NCBI RefSeq assembly: GCF_022899935.1
Contig: NZ_JALJCJ010000006.1
Span: forward strand, 428,508-492,507
Source: Shinella curvata
GTDB taxonomy: Bacteria > Pseudomonadota > Alphaproteobacteria > Rhizobiales > Rhizobiaceae
Direction of reading: 5' to 3'
Length of the DNA: 64,000 bases
Part shown: piece after piece, positions 49,491 to 58,641 of the stretch
Position numbering within the stretch: the stretch's first letter is position 1
Layout of the letters: each line of letters begins with the position of its first letter
Made by a program: the position numbers and the translations under genes
The notes under the pieces: model-generated
Seen by the model: the letters and a program-made list of their open reading frames with translations, nothing else
Databases searched by the model: none
What the model was told of the DNA's origin: nothing

Positions 49491-50519
49491 ATGAAAAGAC
49501 CGACGATCCGCGATCTTGCCGAGATGGCCGGCGTTTCGGTCGCTACGACCAACCGGGTCCTGTCCGGTGCAGAAACTGTAAGTGCCAAGACGCGGGAGAA
49601 GGTACGTGAGGCGGCTGAAAAGATAGGCTTTTATGGACTAGGGGCAATTGCGGCGCGAAACGCCGCCGCGCGGCCGAAGTACCGTTTCGGCATCATCCTT
49701 CTTCAGCCGCATCGCCCATTTTACAAGCTTGTCGCACGCGCGCTTCTTGATGCGGCAGATGCACAAGAGATGTTTGATATCGAACTAAAGATCGAACACC
49801 TGGAGGATCTGTCGCCACAGAACACTGCTGATCGGGCACTTGCTCTAGCAAACGAGTGCGACGCTGTCTGCATCACGTCCGCTGTGCATCCCATCGTCAC
49901 GAAAGCGATCGAAGAGATTCAGGCGCGCGGCATTCCTGTCTTTGCCCTGATCTCGCAACTCTCCGCTACGGGCCAAATCCATTACATCGGCCTCGACCAC
50001 TGGAAAGTAGGGCGAACCGCCGCTTGGGCGTTCGATCATATCTGCAAAGCCCCCGGCAAGATCGGCCTTCTGATGGGCAACCCGCGGTACCGGAACCAGG
50101 AAATGAACGAAACCGGCTTCCGGTCATACTTCCGGGAGCATGCAAGGGATTTCGTGCTTCTAGAGCCCGTCTCGACCTTTGAATCCTCAGCTGTCGCGCA
50201 GGAGATGACGGAACGTCTCCTGAGTGACCATCCCGATCTAGCAGGGATCTATGTTGCAGGCGGAGGCATCAGCGGAGTCCTCGCGGCGCTTCGCACAACA
50301 GGCCGGGCCGGCTCGCTGATCACGGTAGGATATGAGCTTATGGACAACGTGCGTTCAGCGTTGCTGGACGGAGCGCTGACCTTGTCCATTTCGCACCCGC
50401 TTCCCATCGTCGCACGGGAAACGATCTCAGGAATGATTGCCGCCACAACCTCGAAAGGCACGAATGAAAGTCACACGAAGATTGTGCCCTTCGATCTGTA
50501 TACGCGCGAGAATGTTTAA
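49491..50519 (+). CDS. LacI-family transcriptional regulator
   Basis: 342 residues: N-terminal LacI helix-turn-helix with hinge (TIRDLAEMAGVSVATTNRVL, then SGAETVSAKTREKVREAAEK) and a periplasmic-binding-protein-like sensor domain (YRFGIILLQPHRPFYKLVAR, IHYIGLDHWKVGRTAAWAFD, GIYVAGGGISGVLAAL). It resembles the sugar-sensing AraC-like-ligand LacI regulators next to ABC operons. Divergent from the hydroxylase-importer operon, which it very probably controls, with the imported compound or a derivative as inducer. Confidence 0.93.
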   Translation: MKRPTIRDLAEMAGVSVATTNRVLSGAETVSAKTREKVREAAEKIGFYGLGAIAARNAAARPKYRFGIILLQPHRPFYKLVARALLDAADAQEMFDIELKIEHLEDLSPQNTADRALALANECDAVCITSAVHPIVTKAIEEIQARGIPVFALISQLSATGQIHYIGLDHWKVGRTAAWAFDHICKAPGKIGLLMGNPRYRNQEMNETGFRSYFREHARDFVLLEPVSTFESSAVAQEMTERLLSDHPDLAGIYVAGGGISGVLAALRTTGRAGSLITVGYELMDNVRSALLDGALTLSISHPLPIVARETISGMIAATTSKGTNESHTKIVPFDLYTRENV

Positions 50520-50645
50520 CTCTGCAGGCCCGCCTGCGTCTTAACCGGCTGGCTAAGCTCTCGATGGGATTTGAACTATCGACCCACAAGTGTGGGACGC
50601 TGGCATTAGAATGTCGTTTTCATCGCCACCAGCTTTCAACACCGG

Positions 50646-51431
50646 TTAATTCACTTGAATCCGGGCCAAGACAACTTCGAGCGCGTGCTCCAGAGCATCG
50701 AGGCCTCCGCCACCGCGAAACTCCGCAAACATCTGCGCGTTGAGCCCGCCCTTGGTGGAATACTCATGGCGGAGATCTTCCAGAGAGGTCGATGGGTTGC
50801 GGAACGCGACGGTTGCGAGACTCAGAAAATGCTGTGCGAGATACGTGCGTGCGTTTTCCTGCGGCAAGCCTTTGGACTGCATCCAGCCGACAAGGTGATC
50901 CATAATGCCGAAATAGGAGCCCATCAGCGCACTTACCGCGGCGAGCACGTCGAACTCGTCGATCGTCTTGCAGGCAACGGCCGTTCCCAGCGGAGAAAAG
51001 AAGGCTTCGACAGCCGCATTCGGTGGAAAGATGGTGGTAACGCCGCTGCGGGTGGCAACGAATGGCAGCGGCACCGCACGCACGAGGTTGACGGGAACGC
51101 CAATCCAGGCGCGCAGGGTCACATGATCGACCGTCGCGATCAGGCTGACAACATTCTGGCCGGGCCGGAATCGGAGCGCGCGCACGACCTCCTCGGCGAT
51201 ATCAGGCCGCACCGCGAGGAAGAGCATATCCGCAGCATCCACCACATGCTGGTTATCGGCAGCAACGGTCACCTGCGACGAGAGGGCGGCGAGATGCGTG
51301 GCGGTTTTCGCGGAGCGAGGCGATACGATGATTTCAGCCGTCGGCTCGTCGCCGGAGATGAGACCCGTCACGATTGCTTCAGTGATCGTACCTGTACCAA
51401 TGAAGCCAAGCCGAGGCTTTGCGCATGCCAT
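50646..51431 (-). CDS. pyrroline-5-carboxylate-reductase-like protein
   Basis: 261 residues of the ProC superfamily: Rossmann motif LGFIGTGTITEAIVTGLISG, MLFLAVRPDIAEEV, and the C-terminal helical dimerisation domain. The normally conserved SPGGTT signature around the substrate pocket is replaced by STKGGLN, so activity on P5C is doubtful and a related imine or keto substrate is possible. It ends the operon of two SDRs and a 63-residue protein, 6 nt after that small gene. ATG 51431. Confidence 0.8.
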   Translation of the reverse strand: MACAKPRLGFIGTGTITEAIVTGLISGDEPTAEIIVSPRSAKTATHLAALSSQVTVAADNQHVVDAADMLFLAVRPDIAEEVVRALRFRPGQNVVSLIATVDHVTLRAWIGVPVNLVRAVPLPFVATRSGVTTIFPPNAAVEAFFSPLGTAVACKTIDEFDVLAAVSALMGSYFGIMDHLVGWMQSKGLPQENARTYLAQHFLSLATVAFRNPSTSLEDLRHEYSTKGGLNAQMFAEFRGGGGLDALEHALEVVLARIQVN

Positions 51432-51437
51432 GGAACG

Positions 51438-51629
51438 TCAGTCCTCGACGGGATTATGAAAGCCGGACGGAAGCATGAAGCCCGACGTGGATGCCGGCGG
51501 CTCGGCCTGGGTCTCCGGCCGCGCCTTGGGGATCATCGCGTGGGCGGCGACGACGGAGCGGATCGCAACGGGACGATAATTCCGGACGAGGTCGGGCCGA
51601 CACTCTTCCTTGGACGTTTTACTCGTCAT
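51438..51629 (-). CDS. small hypothetical protein (63 aa)
   Basis: 63 residues, soluble, with SKEECRPDLVRNYRPVAIRS and a Pro/Ser-rich C-terminus ending SGFHNPVED. ATG 51629 follows a strong GGAGGAG. Tight spacing on both sides (20 and 6 nt) argues for a real gene. No family recognised. Confidence 0.6.
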   Translation of the reverse strand: MTSKTSKEECRPDLVRNYRPVAIRSVVAAHAMIPKARPETQAEPPASTSGFMLPSGFHNPVED

Positions 51630-51649
51630 GCCTGCTCCTCCCGCCGACA

Positions 51650-52393
51650 TCACTGTGCCTCGAACTTGACCATCGTACCGCCACCCGTCGCCTGGTCCGT
51701 CGGGAAGACTTCGACGCGGGCGACATCGACATAGACCGGCAGAGCGATCACGTCATTGACGATACGCGCGATATGCTCCGGCTGGATCGGCCGGTAGCCG
51801 TCGTAAAGCACGGCCTGCGCCTGGTTGTCGGCAATCGAAGTGCGGTAGAGATCGGTCTGCACGCGGCCCGGCACGATCTCGCTGACCCGCACTGACGTGC
51901 CGAGCAGATCGCAGCGCAGGTTGTCGCAGAACAGGCTGAGCCCGGCCTTCGAGGCGCCGTAGGCACCCATGTTCGCATAGGGCGCCTGCCCGCCGCTGGA
52001 GCCGATATAGATGAGATGACCGCGTTTGCGCGCGACCATGCCCGGCAGCACGACGCGCGTCAGATGCAGCGGCGCCTTGAGATTGACGTCGATCATCGCA
52101 TCGATCTCGGCCGGATCGATCTCCTGGAACGCCGCGCGGGTAGAGAGAATGCCGGCATTGTTGACGAGAACATCCACCTCGACTCCCTCGAGCGCCTCGG
52201 CGATGCGCGCAGTATCGCGCACATCCGCCTGGATGGGGATCGCGCCGGTCTCGCTGGCGAGCGTGACGAGCTGCGCCTCATTGCGGCCGACGGCATAGAC
52301 AGTGAGGCCGCGGGCGCGCAGCATCGGCACGATGGCCTTGCCGATACCGCTGGTGGCGCCGGTGACGACGGCGACGCGATAGGCATCAGACAT
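51650..52393 (-). CDS. SDR-family oxidoreductase
   Basis: 247-residue short-chain dehydrogenase: [22 protein letters not shown], active site Ser and YGASKAG. The cofactor loop (AVGRNEAQL) with Arg-Asn suits either NAD or NADP. Closely related to the SDRs converting 3-hydroxy acids or sugar acids. Starts inside the 3' end of the second SDR gene (8-nt overlap). Confidence 0.9.
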   Translation of the reverse strand: MSDAYRVAVVTGATSGIGKAIVPMLRARGLTVYAVGRNEAQLVTLASETGAIPIQADVRDTARIAEALEGVEVDVLVNNAGILSTRAAFQEIDPAEIDAMIDVNLKAPLHLTRVVLPGMVARKRGHLIYIGSSGGQAPYANMGAYGASKAGLSLFCDNLRCDLLGTSVRVSEIVPGRVQTDLYRTSIADNQAQAVLYDGYRPIQPEHIARIVNDVIALPVYVDVARVEVFPTDQATGGGTMVKFEAQ

Positions 52394-53135
52394 AGATGTA
52401 GCCCCCGCTGATCACGACATTCTCGCCGGTGGCATAGGTGTTGCGGCTGGAGGCCATCATGACGATCCATTCGGCCATCTCGACGGGTTCCGCCGCACGG
52501 CCGAGCGCGCTCGCCTTGGCGAGTTCCGGCAGAAAACCGAGTTCCTTGGCTCGGTCGGTGGCGAAGCCGGCCGGCGCGACCGAGTTCACCAGGATCTGAT
52601 CTGCGGCACATTCCTGCGCAAAGGATTTGGTGAGGCTGACGACGGCGGCCTTGGTGGCGGCGTAATGGGCGTTCTGCGGATGCGCCTTGAAAGCATCGAC
52701 CGAGGTGACGTTGACGATGCGACCGGTCACCTCGGGCGCATTGACGAACTGGCGCATATGGCGCACCGCCGCCACCATCATGTGATAGGTGCCCTTGATG
52801 TTGATGGCGTTTTCGAGATCCCAGTCGTCGTCGGAGATTTCGAGGATCGGCTTGCGCGGGTAGATCGCGGCGCTGTTGACCAGCGCATGAATGCGGCCGA
52901 GCTTCGCGGCCACCGCCTCGAAGCCGCCATGCGCCGTCTCGGCGCGGGAAATGTCGGCGACCGCGGTTGCAACCTCAGCGCCCATCGCTTCAAGTTCCGC
53001 GGCAGAAGAGGCGAGCAGCGCCTCGTTGCGATCGATGAGACCGATCTTCGCAGCACCATGGGTAACCATCAGTCGGGCGGTCACGAGCCCCAGCCCCGAA
53101 GCGCCGCCGACGATGACAACAGACTGGTTCTTCAT
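52386..53135 (-). CDS. SDR-family oxidoreductase
   Basis: 249-residue short-chain dehydrogenase: [17 protein letters not shown], an acidic residue in LIDRNEA (NAD preference), [18 protein letters not shown] and the YAATKAA active site. First gene of the minus-strand operon, 97 nt from the divergent FAD/Fe-S dehydrogenase. Acts probably on a hydroxy-acid or alcohol intermediate of the same pathway. Confidence 0.9.
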   Translation of the reverse strand: MKNQSVVIVGGASGLGLVTARLMVTHGAAKIGLIDRNEALLASSAAELEAMGAEVATAVADISRAETAHGGFEAVAAKLGRIHALVNSAAIYPRKPILEISDDDWDLENAINIKGTYHMMVAAVRHMRQFVNAPEVTGRIVNVTSVDAFKAHPQNAHYAATKAAVVSLTKSFAQECAADQILVNSVAPAGFATDRAKELGFLPELAKASALGRAAEPVEMAEWIVMMASSRNTYATGENVVISGGYIYV

Positions 53136-53170
53136 GTTCCGACCTCACGATTTCGGGTTGCGTCGCCATA

Positions 53171-53196
53171 TTGGCATGTTATCACTTATATGCCAA
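53171..53196. promoter_or_regulatory. inverted and direct repeats in the divergent promoter region
   Basis: TTGGCAT-N12-ATGCCAA, perfect 7-bp arms; overlapping it are two direct copies of ACTTATATG 12 bp apart (53184 and 53196). Lies between the SDR start and the FAD/Fe-S dehydrogenase start. Candidate site for the GntR regulator encoded downstream. Confidence 0.5.
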
Positions 53197-53232
53197 CTTA
53201 TATGAAGCACAAGCCCCTTTTTGGACGTCGAG

Positions 53233-56200
53233 ATGATCCCCCGCCTTGCCGCAGACCGCCCTGACGCGTCACTCACCACGGCGTTTCTCTCCTATATCGC
53301 GAGCGCGGGCCTCGAAGGCGAGATTGGCCGGACGGCAGCGGAGCGGAATGTCTTTGCTACGGACAACTCCATCTATCAGGTGGAGCCGGCGGCCATCATT
53401 TTTCCAAGAAATACCGACGATCTCAAGCGCATAGCCAAGGCACTGGCCCGGCCGGAGTTTGTCGAGATCAGCATCGCCCCGCGTGGTGGCGGAACGGGGA
53501 CGAACGGTCAGTCGCTGACATCGGGCGTCGTCGTCGATTGTTCGCGGCATATGAACCGCATCATCGAGATCGATCCGGTGCGCCGCATCGCACGTGTGGA
53601 AGCGGGCGTCGTCAAGGACCAGCTCAACAAGGCGCTGGCGCCGCACGGCTTGTTCTTCGCACCCGAGCTTTCGACCTCCAACCGAGCGACGATCGGCGGC
53701 ATGATCTCGACGGATGCCTGCGGCCAGGGCTCCTGCCTCTATGGCAAGACCAGCAATCATGTGCTGGCCTTGCGCGTCGTGCTGGCCGACGGCACCGATT
53801 TTCATTCCCGACCCGTCCGCGAGGAGGAACTGCGGGCGCTCCAGGCGCGGCGTGACCGGATCGGCAATATCCATCGCACGCTTGCCCGCATCACCCGCGA
53901 TGATCGCGCCGAGATCGAGCGTATCTTCCCGAAGCTCAACCGCTTCATGACGGGCTACGACCTCGCCCATGTACGACGCGACGACGGCCTTTTCGACCTC
54001 AACGCCGTACTCTGCGGCTCTGAGGGTACGCTGGCGATGATTGCCGAGGCGGAGCTAAACCTGCTGCCGATCCCGGCGCATGCCGCCCTCGTCAACATCC
54101 GCTATGACAATTTCAACGCCGCGCTGGAGGATGCCCGCAATCTCGGGGCGCTTGATGTGGCCTCGGTCGAGACGATCGATGAAACCGTGCTGCGGCTGGC
54201 CAAGGGCGATATCGTCTGGCCGCGTATCGCCGCCTTTTTTCCCGACGATGCCGACGGACCGGCCAATGGCATCAACATCACGGAGATCCTGGCGGATACG
54301 CCCGAGGAGCTTGCGGAAAAGCTCTCGGCCGTGACGGCGGCCCTGCAATCCCGCCCCTTCGCCGGCCGAAAGGGTTTTACAATCACGCGGGGAAAAGCCG
54401 AAATCGAGGCCGTATGGACGATGCGCAAGCGGGCGGTGGGCCTGCTCGGCAATGTCGAAGGGCCGGTGCGGCCCGTGCCCTTTGTCGAGGATACAGCCGT
54501 GCCGCCGGAAAATCTCGCCGCCTATATCCGCGAATTCCGGGCGGTTCTCGATCAGGAAGGCCTCACCTATGGCATGTTCGGTCACGTCGATGCCGGTGTG
54601 CTGCATGTGCGCCCGGCGCTCGATCTCACCCGCCCCGACCATGCCGTTCTGGTGCGCCGCATCAGCGATGCCGTCGTGGCGCTGACGCGCAAATATGGCG
54701 GTGTACTCTGGGGCGAGCACGGCAAGGGCGTGCGTTCGGAATATGTGCCTGAATTCTTCGGGCCGCTCTATCCGCGCCTGCAGGAGATCAAGGCCGCCTT
54801 CGATCCGCTCGGGCAGCTCAATCCCGGCAAGATCGTCGCGCCCACCGGCCGCACCCTGCCGAAGATCGACGCCATCCCGCTGCGCGGCTCGCTCGACCGG
54901 GCGATCGGCAACGACATTCGCGCGGCCTTCGACAACGCGGCCTATTGCAACGGCAACGGCGCCTGCTTCGATTTCGATGCGGACAGCCTGATGTGCCCCT
55001 CCTACAAGGCGACGCGCGACCGGCGCCAGTCGCCGAAGGGCCGCGCCTCGCTGATGCGCGAATGGTTGCGGCGGCTCGCCGAAAAGGGCATCGACCCGCG
55101 CCGCGAAGCCACACGACGGCACCCGTTTGGCATGGTGAGCCGCCTGTGGAACAGCCTCAACCCTGCCAATCGCGACGATTTCTCCCACGAGGTGCGCGCG
55201 GCTATGGATAGCTGCCTCGCATGCAAGGCCTGCGCCGGGCAATGTCCCGTCAAGGTGAGCGTGCCGGCCTTCCGTGCCAAGTTCCTCGCGCTCTATTACC
55301 AGCGCTATCTGCGGCCGCTGAAGGACCCGCTGGTCGCCGCCATCGAAATCACCCTACCGCTGATGGCGCGGATGCGGCCACTCTACAATGCCATTGCCGG
55401 ATCGCCGATGGGCCGGGCCATGATGCGCCGCGCGGGCCTCACCGCACTGCCCGTTCTTCCGCCCCTAGCGCTGCGCCGAACGCTTGCGGCACAGAACGTG
55501 CCCGTCGCCACGCCCGCGCTGCTCGCGCGCCTTGATGCGGTGGCGCGGGCCAAGGCCGTCACCTTCGTGCCGGATGCCTTTACCGAGCATTTCGATCCGC
55601 AGGTGCTTCTCGATGCCATCGAGGTGGCGCGGCTGCTCGGACTCACCCCCTTCATCGCGCCGCCGCTAGTCAACGGAAAGGCGCTCCATGTGCATGGCTA
55701 TCTCGGCGCCTTCGAGAAGACCGCCCACCGCACCGCCGCCGCCATCGACCGGCTGGCGGAAACCGGCGTGCCGCTGGTCGGCATCGATCCGTCCATGACC
55801 CTCACCTTTCGTAGTGAATATTCCGGCACCGGAATGAAGGGGCGTGTCCTCCTCCCGCAAGAATGGCTGGCCACCCTTCTCGACCGCCTTCCCTCGCCGG
55901 CCGTTGGGGAGCGCAGGCGCGTCCACCTCATGGCCCATTGTACGGAGCGTACCAACGCACCGGTCGCGGTTGGCCAGTGGAAGACCGTTTTCGAGAAACT
56001 CGGCATGGAACTCGTCATCGACGACGTCGGCTGCTGCGGCATGGCAGGCACCTTCGGCCATGAGGTGCGCAACCGTGGGATTTCCGAAACGCTCTACGCC
56101 ATGAGCTGGCAGCCCGCGCTGGCCGCGACGGATCGGGCCGATCTGGTGATGGCGACGGGATATTCCTGTCGGTCGCAGGTCAAGCTGATGGAAGGGGTGA

Positions 56201-56280
56201 AACTTCCCCATCCCCTCCAGGCCATCCGCGCCGCTCTCCAGGCCACATACCCTTCCCTTGGATACAGATGGGACGTATGA
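53233..56280 (+). CDS. FAD- and Fe-S-containing dehydrogenase, D-2-hydroxyglutarate dehydrogenase/YdiJ type
   Basis: About 1015 residues. N-terminal FAD-binding (PCMH) domain with ISIAPRGGGTGTNGQS, a C-terminal FAD-oxidase-type domain (VDAGVLHVRP, GEHGKGVRSE), then a Cys set CNGNGACFDFDADSLMCPSY, a 4Fe-4S motif CLACKACAGQCP, and a final CCG-type domain (AHCTERT, DVGCCGMAG). This is the fused architecture of YdiJ/D2HGDH. Such enzymes oxidise D-2-hydroxy acids and pass electrons to quinone or ETF; etfB begins at the end of this window. Start is uncertain: ATG 53233 or TTG 53221. Likely shares regulation with the downstream GntR gene. Confidence 0.9.
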   Translation: MIPRLAADRPDASLTTAFLSYIASAGLEGEIGRTAAERNVFATDNSIYQVEPAAIIFPRNTDDLKRIAKALARPEFVEISIAPRGGGTGTNGQSLTSGVVVDCSRHMNRIIEIDPVRRIARVEAGVVKDQLNKALAPHGLFFAPELSTSNRATIGGMISTDACGQGSCLYGKTSNHVLALRVVLADGTDFHSRPVREEELRALQARRDRIGNIHRTLARITRDDRAEIERIFPKLNRFMTGYDLAHVRRDDGLFDLNAVLCGSEGTLAMIAEAELNLLPIPAHAALVNIRYDNFNAALEDARNLGALDVASVETIDETVLRLAKGDIVWPRIAAFFPDDADGPANGINITEILADTPEELAEKLSAVTAALQSRPFAGRKGFTITRGKAEIEAVWTMRKRAVGLLGNVEGPVRPVPFVEDTAVPPENLAAYIREFRAVLDQEGLTYGMFGHVDAGVLHVRPALDLTRPDHAVLVRRISDAVVALTRKYGGVLWGEHGKGVRSEYVPEFFGPLYPRLQEIKAAFDPLGQLNPGKIVAPTGRTLPKIDAIPLRGSLDRAIGNDIRAAFDNAAYCNGNGACFDFDADSLMCPSYKATRDRRQSPKGRASLMREWLRRLAEKGIDPRREATRRHPFGMVSRLWNSLNPANRDDFSHEVRAAMDSCLACKACAGQCPVKVSVPAFRAKFLALYYQRYLRPLKDPLVAAIEITLPLMARMRPLYNAIAGSPMGRAMMRRAGLTALPVLPPLALRRTLAAQNVPVATPALLARLDAVARAKAVTFVPDAFTEHFDPQVLLDAIEVARLLGLTPFIAPPLVNGKALHVHGYLGAFEKTAHRTAAAIDRLAETGVPLVGIDPSMTLTFRSEYSGTGMKGRVLLPQEWLATLLDRLPSPAVGERRRVHLMAHCTERTNAPVAVGQWKTVFEKLGMELVIDDVGCCGMAGTFGHEVRNRGISETLYAMSWQPALAATDRADLVMATGYSCRSQVKLMEGVKLPHPLQAIRAALQATYPSLGYRWDV

Positions 56281-56298
56281 TGTGTGACAAATTAGAAG

Positions 56299-57054
56299 AT
56301 GAAACGCAGAGGCTGTATCGAAATGTCGGTTATCACGCAGCGCGGCAATCTCGGTGAAATCGTCGTCGCCAAGCTGACCGAACGCATCGATTCCGGACTG
56401 TACGCTCCGGGCGAAAAAATCCCGTCCAGTGCGCAGCTCTGCGAGGAATTTGGTGTTTCGCGCACCGTCATCCGGGAGGCCCTGACCTCGCTGAAGGTCG
56501 CGGGCCGCGTCGTCACCCGCCAGGGTGCCGGCGCCTATGTGACGGAGAAGGATGCCAAAACGCTGAATTTCGAAATCAGCCGCATCGACGACATTCGCTC
56601 TGCCATGCAGATCCTGGAGCTGCGGCTCGGCGTGGAAATGCAGTCGGTGGCGCTTGCCGCCCAGCGCCGCACGCCAGAAGCACTGGCCGAGATCGCCCGC
56701 GCCTTCGACCATATCGAAAACCTCGACACAGACGATGCCGAGGTCGAGGCGCGCGCCGATTTCGAATTCCACCTCGCCATCGCCAAGGCGACGCGCAACC
56801 CGCATTTCCCGCGCTTTCTGGAGGCGGTCATGGGCGAGATCAATTTCGATCTCGTGCTCAAGCACAGCCAGTCCGGCCGCTCCTACAATGCCTACCTGAA
56901 GAAGATCAACAAGGAGCACGCCGCGATCCTCGCGGCGATCACTCAAGGCGACGCCAAGACGGCAAAACAGGCACTCTCTGCCCATCTGGAAGAAAGCCTC
57001 AACCGCTACCGCGCCCTGCTCGCAGAGCCTGCGGGCGCCAAGGCGAAAGCCTGA
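56299..57054 (+). CDS. GntR-family regulator, FCD (FadR-like) subclass
   Basis: 251 residues: winged helix about 15-85 (LYAPGEKIPSSAQLCEEFGV, RTVIREALTSLKVAGRV) and an all-helical FCD sensor domain (ILELRLGVEMQSVALAA, ADFEFHLAIAKATRNPHF, INKEHAAILAAITQGD) with the metal-site His and Asp residues in place. FCD regulators sense organic acids or their CoA-free forms. Follows the FAD/Fe-S dehydrogenase by 18 nt. ATG 56299 or 56323 may be the start. Followed by a good terminator. Confidence 0.92.
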   Translation: MKRRGCIEMSVITQRGNLGEIVVAKLTERIDSGLYAPGEKIPSSAQLCEEFGVSRTVIREALTSLKVAGRVVTRQGAGAYVTEKDAKTLNFEISRIDDIRSAMQILELRLGVEMQSVALAAQRRTPEALAEIARAFDHIENLDTDDAEVEARADFEFHLAIAKATRNPHFPRFLEAVMGEINFDLVLKHSQSGRSYNAYLKKINKEHAAILAAITQGDAKTAKQALSAHLEESLNRYRALLAEPAGAKAKA

Positions 57055-57120
57055 CCCCTCCCCCGCCGATCGAAGGACAAGGCATCCTTTGACGAACCAT
57101 CCTCCCGCACGGTGCTCCGT

Positions 57121-57141
57121 CGCGGGATATCCCGCGTTTTT
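57121..57141 (+). terminator. rho-independent terminator after the GntR gene
   Basis: CGCGGGATATCCCGCG is a perfect 16-bp palindrome followed immediately by TTTTT, 66 nt after the gntR stop. Confidence 0.85.
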
Positions 57142-57454
57142 GCCCGTCGTTCCAGCCTCCGGATAGGGCCGCTTCGTCAAGGATAGCTTGTCGATCGGCG
57201 GAATTTCTTACGCAGGTCCGTCGCTGGGGCAGTCCTACACTCCCTCCAGTGGCGAAGAAACTTGCAGGCGATCCCCACACGACAAGCGAGTGGGGTGCAG
57301 ACCGCGATGGGAACATCACGGCCTCCTGTTCTCCCGTCCTTCCAGGGGTAAAGCGCAGCAAAAGCCTGCATCTGCCCCTGCAATGACAAGAGATGCGGAA
57401 CGAACCGCATCCCAATGAAGAGATTCATGGCTTAACCAGAGGGAAGCCCCGCAC
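57142..57454. other. leader region before the branched-chain importer
   Basis: 313 nt without a gene. The last part carries the ribosome site AGAGGGAAG for the livK-type gene. I looked for inverted repeats, EcfG boxes and FNR boxes and see nothing convincing; the promoter must lie here because a terminator precedes it. Confidence 0.6.
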
Positions 57455-58570
57455 ATGACACAGATTTCGAAATTCCTGGCGGCGACTGCCATCGCCTCCT
57501 CCCTGCTTCTCGCGCCAGCCTTTGCCGCCGATACGATCAAGATCGGCGTCGCCGGCCCCTATACCGGCGCCAACGCCACCTTTGGCGAGCAGGTCTACAA
57601 CGGCGTTTCCACCTATGTGAACGAGGTGAACGCGGCAGGCGGCATCAATGGCAAGCAGGTCGAGCTCGTGAAGGGCGACGACGCCTGCGAGCCCAAGCAG
57701 GCCGTGGCCGTTGCCAACCGCTTCGTCGATCAGGACAAGGTGCAAGCGGTGATCGGACACTTCTGCTCGTCGAGCACGATCCCGGCTTCCGAGATCTACA
57801 ACGACGCCGGCATCCTCGAAATGACGCCGTCCTCGACCAATCCGACCGTGACCGACCGCGGCTTCGACAACCTGTTCCGCGGCTGCGGCCGTGACGACCA
57901 GCAGGCGGTCGTTGCCGCCGGCTTCATCCTCGATACGCTGAAGCGCGACAAGGTCGCCCTCATCCACGACAAGGACACCTATGGCCAGGGCCTCGTCGAT
58001 GCCGTCAAGAAGACAATGGAAGAGCGCGGCGTACAGCCGGTTCTCTATGAAGGCCTGACGCGCGGCGAACGTGACTTCAACGCTCTCGTCACCAAGATCA
58101 AGAGCACCGGCGCCAATGCCGTGTATTTCGGCGGCCTCATTCCGGAAGGTGGCCCACTGGTGCGCCAGTTGAAGGAACAGGGCGTCGACGTGGTCTTCGT
58201 GACCGGCGATGCCTTCGCCCAGACAGAACTGGTCGCCGCTGCCGGCGGCCCGGCAAACCTGAAGGACGTCTACTATTCCGCAACGCCAGACCCGCTCGCT
58301 GACCCCTCGACCAAGGGTGTGCAGGACGCCCTGACGAAAGCCGGTGTGACGCCCGCCAACTACGTTCTCTACGGCTATGCCAATGCGCAGGCCGTCGTCG
58401 CGGCACTGAAGGCCGGCGAAGAGCTCGATGCCCAGGCCGCATGGCTGCGTGCCAATACCGTCGATTCCGCCATCGGCAAAATCACCTGGGACGAAAAGGG
58501 CGACATCAAGGACTTCAAGTTCGTCTTCTATAACTTCGACGACAAGGGAACCCCCGTTCTCGTGAAGTAA
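57455..58570 (+). CDS. branched-chain-type periplasmic binding protein
   Basis: 371 residues with a signal peptide (cleavage AFA|AD) and the LivK/LIVBP fold: IKIGVAGPYTGANATFGEQV, VNEVNAAGGINGKQVELVKG, AVIGHFCSSSTIPASEIYND, VALIHDKDTYGQGLVDAVKK. Ligand binders of this branch take up Leu/Ile/Val but also many other acids, so the ligand is open. First gene of a complete five-gene importer. Confidence 0.93.
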   Translation: MTQISKFLAATAIASSLLLAPAFAADTIKIGVAGPYTGANATFGEQVYNGVSTYVNEVNAAGGINGKQVELVKGDDACEPKQAVAVANRFVDQDKVQAVIGHFCSSSTIPASEIYNDAGILEMTPSSTNPTVTDRGFDNLFRGCGRDDQQAVVAAGFILDTLKRDKVALIHDKDTYGQGLVDAVKKTMEERGVQPVLYEGLTRGERDFNALVTKIKSTGANAVYFGGLIPEGGPLVRQLKEQGVDVVFVTGDAFAQTELVAAAGGPANLKDVYYSATPDPLADPSTKGVQDALTKAGVTPANYVLYGYANAQAVVAALKAGEELDAQAAWLRANTVDSAIGKITWDEKGDIKDFKFVFYNFDDKGTPVLVK

Positions 58571-58584
58571 GGACGATCCGCTCT

Positions 58585-58610
58585 GCCGGCCGGGCTATCG
58601 TCCGGTCGGC
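58585..58610 (+). repeat. intercistronic stem-loop after the livK-type gene
   Basis: GCCGGCCGG pairs with CCGGTCGGC (one G-U) around an 8-nt loop, between binding-protein and permease genes. No U-run. Third example in this window of a hairpin right after a binding-protein gene. Confidence 0.6.
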
Positions 58611-58641
58611 TCTCCGTGCCCAAATTTCAGGGGGTCCGCGT

